A stretch of 64,000 nt of DNA from NCBI RefSeq assembly GCF_050947335.1, contig NC_134989.1, forward strand, positions 2,163,501-2,227,500, read 5' to 3'. Shown here piece by piece: positions 1 through 10,142 of this stretch (its first letter is position 1; the number at the start of each line of letters is the position of its first letter). This DNA comes from Megachile rotundata (taxonomy: Eukaryota; Arthropoda; Insecta; Hymenoptera; Megachilidae). Position numbers and translations under genes: made by a program. Below the pieces are notes generated by a model, which saw only the letters and a list, made by a program, of their open reading frames with translations, was not told where the DNA came from and searched no databases.

Positions 1-1239
1 TGTTTATACATATGTTATAATATGTTGAACAATAATATTATATAATTACTTGAAAAGTCAGAAAACAACGCGATAAATTGGTGTCATGTATCATGATACA
101 TCCTGTATAGGCGAGCTTCTATGAATCGACATGCCCTGTTATAAGCGCCTTCCTCGTAGAATCATCGTTCCTTGAGATTTCATGTTATACGATTAAATTT
201 ATGAGTTGCCTCCTGATTTATTTGTTCGCAAATTGCATCAATAACACGTTTAGTTATCGATGTGAAGACAAGATCGCTCGTTAGAAACGCTTTAAATTAT
301 AGAACTCTGACCAGCGTGTTATTAGTGTGGTATGAAGGAAAGTGAACGTAAACTCATTTTGACAGCAAGAATAAAAATTATCTCTACTTTTTTTACATAA
401 TATCAAATTCCGTCAAATATTCCATTTTCCAATATCTATCTGCGATGGATTATAACTTATACGAAGTAATTAACATATGAGAGAGTATCTATTATTGAAA
501 GTAATTGAGATTAAGATGATTCAGAAAATCAAATTGACCAGATAATTAAACACGCAAGTATTTATCAAATTTATAATCGTAGGAATTGATAATTGAAATA
601 ATATGTATCGTTGTAGCAATTTAAAATGTAACGAATATTACGCAAAATATTATTATTACGAATACTATTTAAAGAAATACTATGAAGTAGCAATGCAGAT
701 ATATGACATATGTATACAGATATATTCTTTGGTCGTGGATAAATAAAACAAATATGTGGAATGCGGAGCAACTGTATGATTAATGTTTAAAGAATTACTT
801 TTTAGGCTTTTGTTTAAAACTAGTAAAAGCAATGATGAAACAATACTGGTTCGAATAATCGATGGTTCGGGTAACTCACGTTCTGCTGTATCAGGTTCTT
901 ACATATCAAATGGCAGGTTTCGGAACACGTAGAGTGTTTCTGTTAATAAGAAACGGCGGAGTATCTCAGAGGATAATTGAAATTACAATAAATGTTTTTT
1001 TAAAAATAACATAATGTAACGTAAGTGGTTTATTCGTGGTTGAAGTTGTGGACAAAATTTCAACGTCAAGGTTATTTTTCTAAATAAAATACTGTAGCGT
1101 ACAGGAATAATTGTAAAGTGCGACAAATAAATTAATTGTATTCAAAGAGAAATCAGACAAGAAAATCCTTAGAATTCCCTTGCGAAATATAATAGAATAG
1201 ATGGAAATAATATTTAGCGTCGAGAACATTCGAGAAAAG
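1..1239. other. AT-rich DNA without recognised gene
   Basis: Only short open frames in AT-rich sequence are present, with no splice-flanked exon, RNA gene or repeat that I can recognise. The base composition changes sharply at about 1240, where a GC-rich promoter-like segment begins. Confidence 0.6.
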
Positions 1240-1440
1240 CGAATACTTCAGACTAATCGGAAATTCTGTCGCGATGCGAGAGTTCGTAGGCCGCTCAGCG
1301 GAGCGAGAGGCAAGGCGCGACCCGCGAGCCGCGAGCAGCGATCGCGGAACTTGGCGACGCGTTGTTGATAGCTCGGCCGCAGGATAGCAACCGGCCTATA
1401 TAAAATAGAGTCGCGCGCCCGGAACGGGCCTATTTGGCAG
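1240..1440 (+). promoter_or_regulatory. GC-rich TATA promoter ahead of the hairpin array
   Basis: This 200-bp segment is far more GC- and CpG-rich than its surroundings. It contains a strong TATA box (TATATAAAA, 1397-1405), so transcription would start near 1428-1440, where the sequence reads TTTGGCAGTCTGG. A consensus 5' splice site follows at 1459. The combination points to a real RNA polymerase II start on the plus strand. It could equally be the U3/R boundary of an old LTR, because the AATAAA at 2616 lies in the same orientation. Confidence 0.5.
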
Positions 1441-1495
1441 TCTGGGAGAGAGGACGAGGTAAGTACCATCGGCCGCTCTCGGACTAGCCTAGGGA

Positions 1496-2455
1496 CTCCG
1501 GCAGGAGAGATCGGCGAAAATACCTGGTCGCCTGCTGGAGAAGGAACTTAGCTGTTAGGGAACTCCGGCAGGAGAGTTCGGCGACCAATACCTGGACGCC
1601 TGCTCGGAGAATAGCTGTTAGGGAACTCCGGCAGGAGAGTTCGGCGACCAATACCTGGACGCCTGCTCGGAGAATAGCTGTTAGGGACTCCGGCAGGAGA
1701 GTTCGGCGACCAATACCTGGACGCCTGCTCGGAGAGTAGCTGTTAGGGACTCCGGCAGGAGAGTTCGGCGACCAATACCTGGACGCCTGCTCGGAGAGTA
1801 GCTGGTAGGGAACTCCGGCAGGAGAGTTCGGCGACCAATACCTGGACGCCTGCTCGGAGAGTAGAAGTAGGAAACTCCGGCAGGAGAGTTCGGCGATAAT
1901 ACCTGGACGCCTGCCCGGAGAGTAGAAGTAGAGGAAGCTCCAGCAGGAGAGTTCGGCGAAACACTCCTGGACGCCTGCTTGGAGCAGAGTAAAGAGAGAC
2001 TCCGGCGGGAGAGTTCGGCGAAAATACCTGGACGCCCGACCGGAGGTAAAGGTTTAAGACCCCGGCAGGAGAGTACGGCGAACCCCTCCTGGACGCCTGC
2101 CGTGGGGTAAAGTTTAAGAGACTCCGGTGGGAGAGTTCGGCGATAATTCCTGGACGCCCACCCGGGGATAACTGTTGACACCCAGGCAGGAGAGTACGGC
2201 GAAACCCTCCTGGACGCCTGCCTGGTGAATAGGGGGAGAGTACGGGAGTTTGTTCCTGGACACTCGGTCGACATGGAGAGTTCGGCGAATATTCCTGGAC
2301 GCCTGTCGACTGAGAGAGGACAGAGCATCTCCTGGACGCCCCAGGTAGAGTACGGGAGAAAACTACTGGTCGCCCGTTCGGAATGGAGAGTTCGGAGAGA
2401 ATACCTGGACGCCATTCGAACGGGAGAGAACAGAGTTACTCCTGGACGCCTGGTT
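1496..2455 (+). repeat. tandem array of about 62-bp hairpin units with covarying stems
   Basis: About 15 head-to-tail units, spaced near 62 bp, become more diverged toward the right end. Each unit reads: 5' arm, a 26-nt loop with AGAGTTCGGCGA at its start and CCTGGACG at its end, then a 3' arm complementary to the 5' arm. Arms by unit: 1496-1505/1531-1540, 1563-1572/1599-1609, 1626-1635/1662-1672, 1688-1697/1724-1734, 1750-1759/1786-1796, 1813-1822/1849-1859, 1875-1884/1910-1920, 1937-1947/1974-1985, 2000-2009/2035-2045, 2059-2069/2096-2108, 2122-2131/2157-2167, 2179-2190/2217-2227, 2263-2276/2302-2314 and 2373-2386/2412-2424. The arm sequence changes completely between early and late units (CTCCGGCAGG/CCTGCTCGGAG versus CCCGTTCGGAATGG/CCATTCGAACGGG), yet pairing is kept and the loop stays nearly constant. 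The units around 2233-2260 and 2341-2369 have weak stems. Confidence 0.9.
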
Positions 2456-2508
2456 GACGAAAGGAAAAGATTAGATAGAGAGTAAAATATAGGGAAGGAA
2501 AGAGAAAA

Positions 2509-2530
2509 AGAGAGAGAGAGAGAGAGAGAG
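2509..2530. repeat. (AG)11 microsatellite
   Basis: An uninterrupted AG dinucleotide run lies just right of the hairpin array, in a purine-rich tail that begins near 2460. Confidence 0.95.
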
Positions 2531-2615
2531 TTATGTAATCGTAGGTTCTTTACGTGCATTGCGAAAGAAAATTTGTAACTCCGTTAATTCTTGTATGCCT
2601 CTCCTAATATCCTTG

Positions 2616-2637
2616 AATAAATATTCCTATTTTCCAG
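2616..2637 (+). promoter_or_regulatory. AATAAA signal and 3' splice-site-like sequence
   Basis: AATAAA at 2616-2621 is followed by CTATTTTCCAG, a plausible intron acceptor ending at 2637. It is the first such pair downstream of the hairpin array and in the same orientation as the TATA box at 1397. Confidence 0.4.
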
Positions 2638-2639
2638 AA

Positions 2640-3711
2640 TTCCTGATTTCCTTTCGATTACCTTTGTCTGAGTATCCTATCCCGAGTAAAAGATGGCTAT
2701 AATACTAAATTTTTTTGTTCTTGACATAGTAATGTTTGAGGCGAAATTAACGATGTACCATGTGGTGAATTTCATTTCGTTCCAAGGAAAGTTGAAATTT
2801 CATACATCTTGAGAACTTTTAATTGTTCAAAGTTCGTTATTAATTCGCTATATGTTCGTAGTATTATTCTCTCAGCGATTTAATTAAATTTGCCGTTGCG
2901 AGACTTTTATTTATTTGACACAGATACCGATACTTGTATTTTCTTGCAAACTTTCGTAAAACATCGAGATGCAAATAAAGTTTAGCAGAAAACTTGAGAA
3001 AGTTTGACAGAAGATTAAAGAAGGACCGATGCTGTAAACAGGTATAATACAGTTGTTCCCGTTTCTACAATGTTCGATTTCCGAATTACATTATAATGTA
3101 TATAAGTAAATTCCACCGATATTTCTAAAAAATACATTTCTTAATATGAAAGAATCAATATTATCATCTAAACTAGAGCATTTGATTTATGGATTTATTA
3201 TCTTCTATTGTTGTTCATATGATATGTAGATTTATATATTTCTATTATTATTTACATGACAATAAAAATTGTTTACATTCTGATATAACAACGTGAACGA
3301 ACTATTTTTTATTTAAAAATCACAGTACACTGGGGAAAGCTAATGATAATTAAATGGTCTAGTGTCAGAAGACTACATTGGAAAGGAAACATGTTGCAGT
3401 ATTCGAGATATAAACCGACACTTATTTTTTAATATTTGTGGAAAGCCGCTTTTATAGGGTAACACAACCCTTTAAAATTAGAGGTGTCAGCATGGGATAT
3501 AGCACCACAATAGTTCTGAATGCAGCCAATAACAACAGTTGTAACAATTGGGGGGGGGGGGGGGGGACACAATGTAGTCGAACTGATTAAACGATTGTAT
3601 AAGGTAAACCATACCGAGAATATGATAAAAATTGTACAAAAGTTCACTTGATATGTTGAAAATCGTACCAAAGAATCTGGAAAAAATATGCTACACAATG
3701 GTATATGTATA
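2640..3711. other. AT-rich DNA without recognised gene
   Basis: No exon, RNA gene or transposon ends are visible. The only striking item is the G homopolymer at 3550-3566. The stretch ends at the TA target site of mariner copy 1. Confidence 0.55.
3550..3566. repeat. G17 homopolymer
   Basis: Seventeen consecutive G residues in otherwise AT-rich DNA. Such runs can form four-stranded structures and are prone to length errors in assembly, so the exact length is uncertain. Confidence 0.9.
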
Positions 3712-3713
3712 TA

Positions 3714-4609
3714 CGAGGTGTGACACAAAAGTAACGAGACTAGTCCAATAAATCATTGTACCTTCAGAATCAGTTCTCCGTGACATTATCACCTTCAAAG
3801 TAGTCCCCTTCAGCATTCACACACTTTTGCATTCGGTGCTGCCATTGCTGGTAACAGTTCTGAAACGTGGTTTTTGGTAGTCCTTTCGGGAGATTCTCTG
3901 TTTCTGTCTGAACCTCTTCAACTGAGGTGAAATGGGTTCCCATTAAGCAAAATTTAACTTTAGGAAATAAAAAAATGTCGCATGGAACCAAATCAGGTGA
4001 ATAAGGAAGATGCCCCATCACAGTAATATTTTTACTAGTCAGAAACTGCTTGGCAGACAGTGTCGTGTGAGCGGGTGCATTGTCCTGGTGCAACAGCCAT
4101 CCATTGCTTCACAACTGTGGCCTTTTTTTCCTAATTTTTTCACGAAGTCTTTTTAGTACTTCAATGTAATAGTGTTGGTTAAGAGCCTGATCACTGGGAA
4201 ACCACTCAATCATTACAATTCCATTAATGTCGAACTTTGATTTTGACATGCGTGCTTTTTTGGGTTTTGGGGATCCTGAAGATTTCCACTGCATCGACTG
4301 GCGCTTACTTTGTGGGTCATAGGTAAAAATACATGTCTCATCACATGTTACAAAAGATTTCAACAAATTTTACAAGCAACTTGATGTTTATTCGCTTTTC
4401 GGTTTTTACGTTAGACATTTTTCCGGCAAAATGCAGTTGCACGTGTTCACTAAATATCGCAATACTTCTAAATGGTATGACCGATTCAATCGAAATTGGC
4501 AATACGGATAAAGGAGGCATGTGGGATGATGCCACAAAAATAATTGCTGCCAATTACATTGTTTTTTCAAGCTACAGACATAGTCTCGTTACTTTTGTGT
4601 CACACCTCG
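3714..4609 (-). mobile_element. mariner element copy 1, internal-deletion derivative (896 bp)
   Basis: The ends are inverted repeats of about 29 bp beginning CGAGGTGTGACACAAAAG, flanked by TA at 3712-3713 and 4610-4611, the target duplication of the Tc1/mariner superfamily. The transposase reads on the minus strand. At 896 bp it is roughly 400 bp shorter than a complete mariner of about 1.3 kb. The missing part removes most of the N-terminal DNA-binding region. A copy with the same length and the same internal junction lies at 24679-25574 on the opposite strand. Confidence 0.93.
3770..4418 (-). pseudogene. mariner transposase remnant (DD34D)
   Basis: The frame starts at an ATG at 4418 (MSNVKTEKRINI, typical of a mariner N terminus). 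After about 20 codons it runs into a deletion junction that shifts the frame, then continues with the catalytic domain. The first aspartate is in VTCDETC, the second in HQDNAPAH and the third in VPCDIF, with 34 residues between the second and third, the mariner DD34D signature. An in-frame TGA follows RPQL, where mariner transposases normally have tryptophan. The C terminus is otherwise complete, ending at 3770. With the helix-turn-helix region deleted and a stop inside the catalytic domain, the product cannot be active. Copy 2 has both the deletion and the TGA. Confidence 0.92.
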
Positions 4610-4611
4610 TA

Positions 4612-5532
4612 TGTTAGATCTCAGTAAAAAATTAGGTTAGAAAATTTTTCCATTTTTCTGAAAAGCCATTTCAAATAACAATTATCCTTAAGTACATTTG
4701 AACTTTTAATGTACATTTTTAATTCTTTCTTTATTTGTTATGCAATGTTGCTGTCAATTTGTTTAAAATATAACATTCAGTATGAATTGAATTTTATTCA
4801 CGTTTTGAGTCACATTAATGTGATATGATAGAATTGTTTTAAAACAATCAATAAAAATATTTTGATATCGTAGACCACGGTTTTAAATTATGTGTTCATT
4901 TAATAAGTATATTTTATATGTATTTCATGCACATTGTAGCTATATTGTCAATTATTCATATCATCATAACGATAGATTATTTAATTCCATTCACATAGTT
5001 TTTTTGCACAAGCTGAAAATTTGTCTTTAAATGTTTCATTCAAATAATTTAGTCTCTCTTCGTAACTTTTATTACATTTCAGCATGATTGTTCGAATTAA
5101 TAGAAAGAGTGCAGGACGAATACATCTCGTGTTTTCATCTCACCAGAAACAGAAGAATTATTGTATCTGTGAATATTGAATTTCAGTGTCGATGTAGACT
5201 GTAAACAGTGTAAAATTATAAACGTTTGCTTAGGATTTACTCGCGATTTATGGCGCTTGGAATTATTATGAAAGATCCATCTTTTTTTCTTTATCTTGAC
5301 TTACGACATGCAAATTTTTTAAAATACAGGAACGGTTTTAATGGTCTAAAATTGCTGCGGCACACATTTTCTTTTCTTCCATATTTTTCTGGCCATTTGC
5401 GACCGCTGGAAACGGTGATTTGACTCCCTTCAAGTTGTATGACAAGTTATCGCATCTGTGTCTGATTTCCACCCAGAAATGTGCACCTTTACTAACGTAA
5501 TCAAACACGATCGCGAAAACTTATTTGTACAC
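4612..5532. other. AT-rich DNA without recognised gene
   Basis: AT-rich spacer between the mariner copy and the first TTAA element. No exon, RNA gene or repeat was recognised on either strand. Confidence 0.55.
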
Positions 5533-5536
5533 TTAA

Positions 5537-6701
5537 GGAGACCAGTACGACACCTTAAAAAAATCGATTTTTTTTTATCATCTTAAAAAATTCTCTCTTC
5601 TTTCCTGTGTATAATGCCGAAAACCGGGATTAAAAATTCGAAAAACTCCCGTCGGTGGACTTGTTTCCGTATCGCACATAGCACTATCCCGCGTATGCAC
5701 ATATAACTTTAACCTTTTTTTTCTCGGAACACCATTTTTGGACCTCGCAACCAGCCTACAGCCTAAACGGAGGTTCAGATCACCTTGAAATTTTTTGTGG
5801 TAGTATTACAAACCAGTGGCTATCGGCCTAACCTAAAACATCCCAGAAAACAAATCTGATTTTGGAGAAAAAAAATAAAATGTTGGAAAAATTTCCGTAA
5901 TTATGTGTTTTGCCACTTTGATAATTTTTATATGCCATTGGGTTTGTGGCGTCGATTTAGCAGCCGCCACGTCCCTGCCTAATTTATTATATTTAGTCTA
6001 GGTTTAAAGATTTTAGGTGTGAATGAGATGCGTTAACGAATTGTTTGCCTGAGTCCGAGTGGATGCTGCGTAGCGTTTGCAAAAGGATGTTTGGATCATT
6101 AGTTCGAGTGTCGCGTTGGGTGTCCGAGTTCGAGGAATGCCTGAGAAATACGCGTGTATCGTTGAATGATTGGTTTAGAGTGAGAGCGATTCGTTTTGAA
6201 CGAGGAAAGAATGTTTCCGACTAACAAAAGAATGAATCAGGGTGTGTGGGGGTGAATGTGTTAAGAAAAATTAGTTCATCACTGTAAGTCGAACAGTAAG
6301 GTCGTGGACCTGCTTGCGAAATAAACGGGAAGTTAAAGGTGGAAAATAAGTATGACTTTCCCTGCCGCGTCCTCATCCCATAGGTTGAATAATCAAATCA
6401 GATCGGAGGTTAGGCCGAAAACAGCATCGATTTCCTTATAATTTTATTTTATGCATTTCTGACAACTCGTTTGATCTGTACCCTGGTTACAGTGAGGAAG
6501 TGCGCCGAAGTGTAGACCATCTATCTTTTTTTGTTTTTAACTATACCGTCCTTATTTGTACTAATTTTTCTTTTTAAATATTTAAATAAAGGTCCATTTT
6601 AACCGAATTCATCAAAAGATTTGATTTTTCTTAAGCGACAAAACTCTGACGATCTTTTAAAGATAGGCCCGTTTTAGGTTGCGTCATACTGGTCTCCCCC
6701 C
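5537..6701. mobile_element. TTAA-flanked non-autonomous DNA element (about 1.17 kb)
   Basis: The ends are inverted repeats, GGAGACCAGTACGAC on the left and, reverse-complemented, GGGGGGAGACCAGTATGAC on the right. Both are bordered by TTAA (5533-5536 and 6702-6705), the target duplication of the piggyBac superfamily. No transposase frame is present. The segment from about 5945 to 6420 is GC-richer than the rest and may be a later insertion. Assignment to piggyBac rests only on TTAA; the terminal GGGGGG is not the usual CCC start of that family. Confidence 0.75.
5945..6420 (+). other. GC-richer block inside the TTAA element, solo-LTR-like
   Basis: The block starts near TGTGGCGTCG and contains AATAAA at 6320-6325 about 60 bp before its right edge, which resembles a solo LTR inserted into the surrounding MITE. 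I could not find a clean target duplication, so it may simply be an internal part of the element. Confidence 0.25.
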
Positions 6702-6705
6702 TTAA

Positions 6706-8129
6706 TATCAGTCATGATAAGTTTGTTGCGTATATGTCGATGTATTTCCTTGCATTTTCTGGAAACAAAACCTTGATGTATCCTAAACAATATGTTACGT
6801 TTTCTATGAATTAGGAAATCATAAGAAATTAATTTCAAATTGAAATTGAAGTAGAAATTGGAATTGAAAGAAATGCGGCCTGTAGAGTTACATGAGACAT
6901 GTATATTACGAAACTGTGCAATGCTGAATCAATCGCAAAAATAAAGCATAAAATACGTTTTCAGTTTTTTGTAGTTCAACGTTTTCGCATTTTATTCCAA
7001 GTTCAATATTTGGAGTCCGGGAAGTATAGAAAGTTTGTGGTGCAAGTTTTAAGAGTTGAAAGCGATTTAAGTCACTCCAATAATTGATCGCAATCGGCGA
7101 AAGCATAATTTAGGTCATATCAATACCGCCATACTACTTGATCATAAATTGCGTAATGAATTTGAGCAGTTTGAAATTAACTTTTTTAATTCATTATAAT
7201 GTTCTCTTTTTTCATGGAAATATATCAGTATATAAAAGCTGAGAAGAATTTTAAATTTTAGGTGTGAGACATGTTATGATTTAATTAGTTATAATATTTC
7301 AGGTAGATAAATTGGCACTTGATAATAAACGGTTTTCATGAAAAAAAGTGCACGGGGATAAATTAAAATAAAATTGGTCCATTTATAATTTCTTTATAAA
7401 CATTTGTAGATTAAACATATGAATTATGTCTATGAATTTGTAAAACCTCTTATTCAAATTTAATTTTGTTTAAAATATGATTTCAGTATAGAAACTGGTT
7501 TATTAAAAAATATTTCCCATTTAAGATGCTTTCGTTACAGCTTAATTATTTACAGACATTATTGTATTTTAATTCCGATGTATACCGTAGTAAGAATTGT
7601 TAATTAGTGAACGCTTAGATTTGCTATTTTATTTTTTAGCGCATTATTTTATTTTACATATAATTTTTATTTCTTTATTTTAATAAATTTATATACTACT
7701 TATCAGTACTAGTGTATTTAGTTAACAATAATACAGCCGGTATTCAACGTATATTTATTTTTAAATTGAAAATAATATAGAAAAATTAATAAATAAGAAA
7801 AACATAAAGTAGCACATGCAATTAAAATATGAGATCTGAAGCAAATCATTTTGGCCACAGTGGTAACACCAATGGTAATACTATTATTAATATATTATAA
7901 GAGTTTATTACAGCACATATTGTATTTATTCACAAAAGTCTCAAAACAACTAAATTTTTCTATCACTATAATAAAACGTCTTAATAAACGATTGAGTAGA
8001 TTTAATCATAAATCAGAGAAATAAATAATATTCCTTACAGCAAAATGTCAAACATAGTATAAATTTATACAGCTTTTTCATTCAACATTGATATTCTTTA
8101 TTTCATAAATTTATCTTGCTTCAGTAGTA
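6706..8129. other. AT-rich DNA without recognised gene
   Basis: Very AT-rich, with short open frames only. No splice-flanked exon, RNA gene or terminal repeats were seen. Confidence 0.55.
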
Positions 8130-8797
8130 CAGTAAATATTCGATATGTGCACCATTCTCGGGTCTGAACTGGTGCACATATCGTACAGTTCCTACATTGA
8201 TTGATGTTTTGCCGAACGTAGAAAAGGATAGCGAGCGAAGGATACCGAATGTAAACAAACGGAAACATAGTGAGGGATAATACTAATGCAAGAGTAAAAC
8301 TTCTTTATTTTCCATTTTTTCGTTATCCAACTTTTACTAATAGATTCTTCATATTTTTCTGATTAAAATAAGACTAAACACTAAATAATTTAGACTAATA
8401 GTACATGTTTGCAAACAATTGAACAGACTTTTGATCTTTGCCGACTGCCACGATCGTAGCATCTCTTTCTTTTTGACTCGCTATCCTCTTCTACGTGAGA
8501 GACTTTTATCGTCAATTAAACCAGTAAATATAGCCCAAATTATGTCGTGTTTGGTTTTCTTTTAATCAGAAAAATGTAAAGAATCTATTGGTAAAAGTTG
8601 GATCTCGGAAAAATCAAAAATAAAAAAGTTTTATATTTGTATATGTATTGCTTCACGGATATACCCGACCCCGGATCATGTTACATTTCTCGGTGACCGA
8701 GCTTCACGGCGTCTGAAGGGGTCTTCCCCCCAGTGGTAGGGATAACTTTGGTGCACATATCGTACAGATCATTTGTGCACATATCGAATATTTACTG
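8130..8797. mobile_element. pogo-like MITE, copy A
   Basis: The terminal inverted repeats begin CAGTAAATATTCGATATG (left) and mirror it at 8775-8797. TA precedes the left end (8128-8129); the right TA appears mutated. The CAGT start and the TA target are typical of pogo/Tigger elements. The terminal motif GTGCACATATCG recurs just inside each end (near 8173 and 8752), a pattern expected for transposase-binding sites. The interior holds a second, looser inverted repeat (8290-8390 against 8540-8620). No transposase frame. Copy B is at 38529-39421 and a fragment is near 59366. Confidence 0.75.
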
Positions 8798-8849
8798 GAA
8801 TTTCTTACTTGGTTTAACTAATTGGAAGTTAGGGTGGGTCTGGTATTAA

Positions 8850-9278
8850 CACTTTAACGACCGCTCACACAACACGTGTGTGATAGCCGGAACAACCGTT
8901 AACGACCGCTCACACAACATGTGTGTGATGCTACCGCCGAAGGTTGTTGTCCAGTGCCACACTTTCTGTGTGATAGTTTATGAATGTAAACAAGTGTGGA
9001 TATTGCTATTGGCTTCGTATTTCATCGCCACGTCTTTGATTTTAGGTAATTATTGCCTATTTTTAATTTTACATTTTACACTACAGTGGTGTACCATGTA
9101 AATTATGGAGCAAATGTCGGCGCTCTACGAAATATTAAATTTGTTGTTAAATTATTGCCGTTTTTTGTTTTATGTTAACTTTTTCGTGAATTTAATAAAG
9201 TTCTTTTAAATTAATTCTTCAAAAATACTGCCGGTCCCTGGCGACGTTTGACTACGTAGACGTGCGGTCGTTAAAATG
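8850..9278. mobile_element. TTAA-type MITE (429 bp)
   Basis: The inverted ends are CACTTTAACGACCGC and, from the right, CATTTTAACGACCGC. TTAA is present on the left (8846-8849) and TTAG on the right, probably a mutated TTAA. The left part contains a direct duplication, starting near 8853 and 8901, of a segment with the palindrome-like core CACACAACACGTGTGTG. No coding capacity. Confidence 0.7.
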
Positions 9279-9282
9279 TTAG

Positions 9283-10138
9283 TAGCGGCACCCTTTATGA
9301 TGTAGGTTATTTTCCTCCACACAAAAATCTTAGTTATGTCAGTGAATCCCTATCAAAGTAATTACTTCAAACTTCCTCTTGTTTCGTCCTAATTTTTAGT
9401 TCGCATATTCTTTCTTATTTATTTTGCATTCCCTGCAACCAAATGCACATGCTTTAATAACGTTCCGGTGTAATGTATTTGCCCTATCATTGCTTTCTTC
9501 CACTCTCATTTTAACAATCATTCTTGCGTATCTCTCAAATAACTTCTTATCTCCCTTTACAATCACTCCTTTAATTTTCCTTCATTCTCCTTTGCCCCGG
9601 GGTTCTTTCTATTCACCGCATTATTTGACTTCTTCCTCGCGAAAGTTCTTTCATCCCTTGATTCTATGGAAAGGCGTCCCTTTAACGTTACTCAATAACT
9701 TTGTTGACTTTCCAATCTGTTTTTTGGATCCCTTCTACCGCTTCTGCTTACTTTTTGTTCTTTTATTTTTCATATCACTTTGTCATTCTTACACGTTCTC
9801 GATCGATGTTGGAAAATGTACGTAGCTGAGGGAGTTAAATGTTTTCAATTATCAAGTCAATTAATTTTATGAATTATTAAAAAAATATGAAAAGACATTG
9901 TCTTATACCTTATATAAAGTATTTTTATTACATGATTGTTTATACACGAATTGGACAGCTGAAATGATGTGACTGTCAACAAATGAGAAATAGTCTTTAT
10001 AGCGTAAAGAAATGTGAATTTCACGCTAAGCACCGTAAAAAGATCGGGCTTAAAAGGCTCAGACAGAAAATTTTTCATTTTTGTCGTCTTACAATTAGAA
10101 GAAAACGATAATAAAAACAAAATCTTTCGAAGAGGAAG
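9283..10138. other. pyrimidine-rich DNA without recognised gene
   Basis: From about 9424 to 9825 the plus strand is rich in C and T, which leaves a frame open but without an ATG start or any recognisable motif. The minus strand reads as a lysine/glutamate-rich frame broken by stops. No gene is supported. Confidence 0.5.
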
Positions 10139-10142
10139 TTAA

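Larger units (their letters stand above)
1428..2637 (+). ncRNA. candidate spliced non-coding transcript containing the hairpin array
   Basis: This is inferred from signals only. A TATA box lies at 1397, a short exon would end at 1458 (GACGAG|GTAAGTA), and a pyrimidine-rich 3' splice site ends at 2637 (CTATTTTCCAG). Splicing these would place the whole hairpin array inside a roughly 1.18-kb intron. An AATAAA at 2616-2621 offers the alternative of an unspliced, polyadenylated RNA. Open frames exist on both strands but change register with each 62-bp unit and do not resemble any known protein, so a protein product is unlikely. An LTR with repeats in its R/U5 part is the main alternative. Confidence 0.3.

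Noticed and set aside
840..890. GGTTCGAATAATCG-like sequence considered as a tRNA B box
   Set aside because: There is no A box or cloverleaf around it.
1681..2559. 292-codon minus-strand frame over the hairpin array, with repeated RRTL-like peptides
   Set aside because: It is a by-product of the GC-rich repeat; the 62-bp period shifts the frame each unit, and the peptide repeats only reflect the DNA units.
9424..9825. 133-codon plus-strand frame rich in Leu, Phe and Ser
   Set aside because: It starts at TTG, lacks any motif, and is explained by pyrimidine-rich low-complexity DNA.
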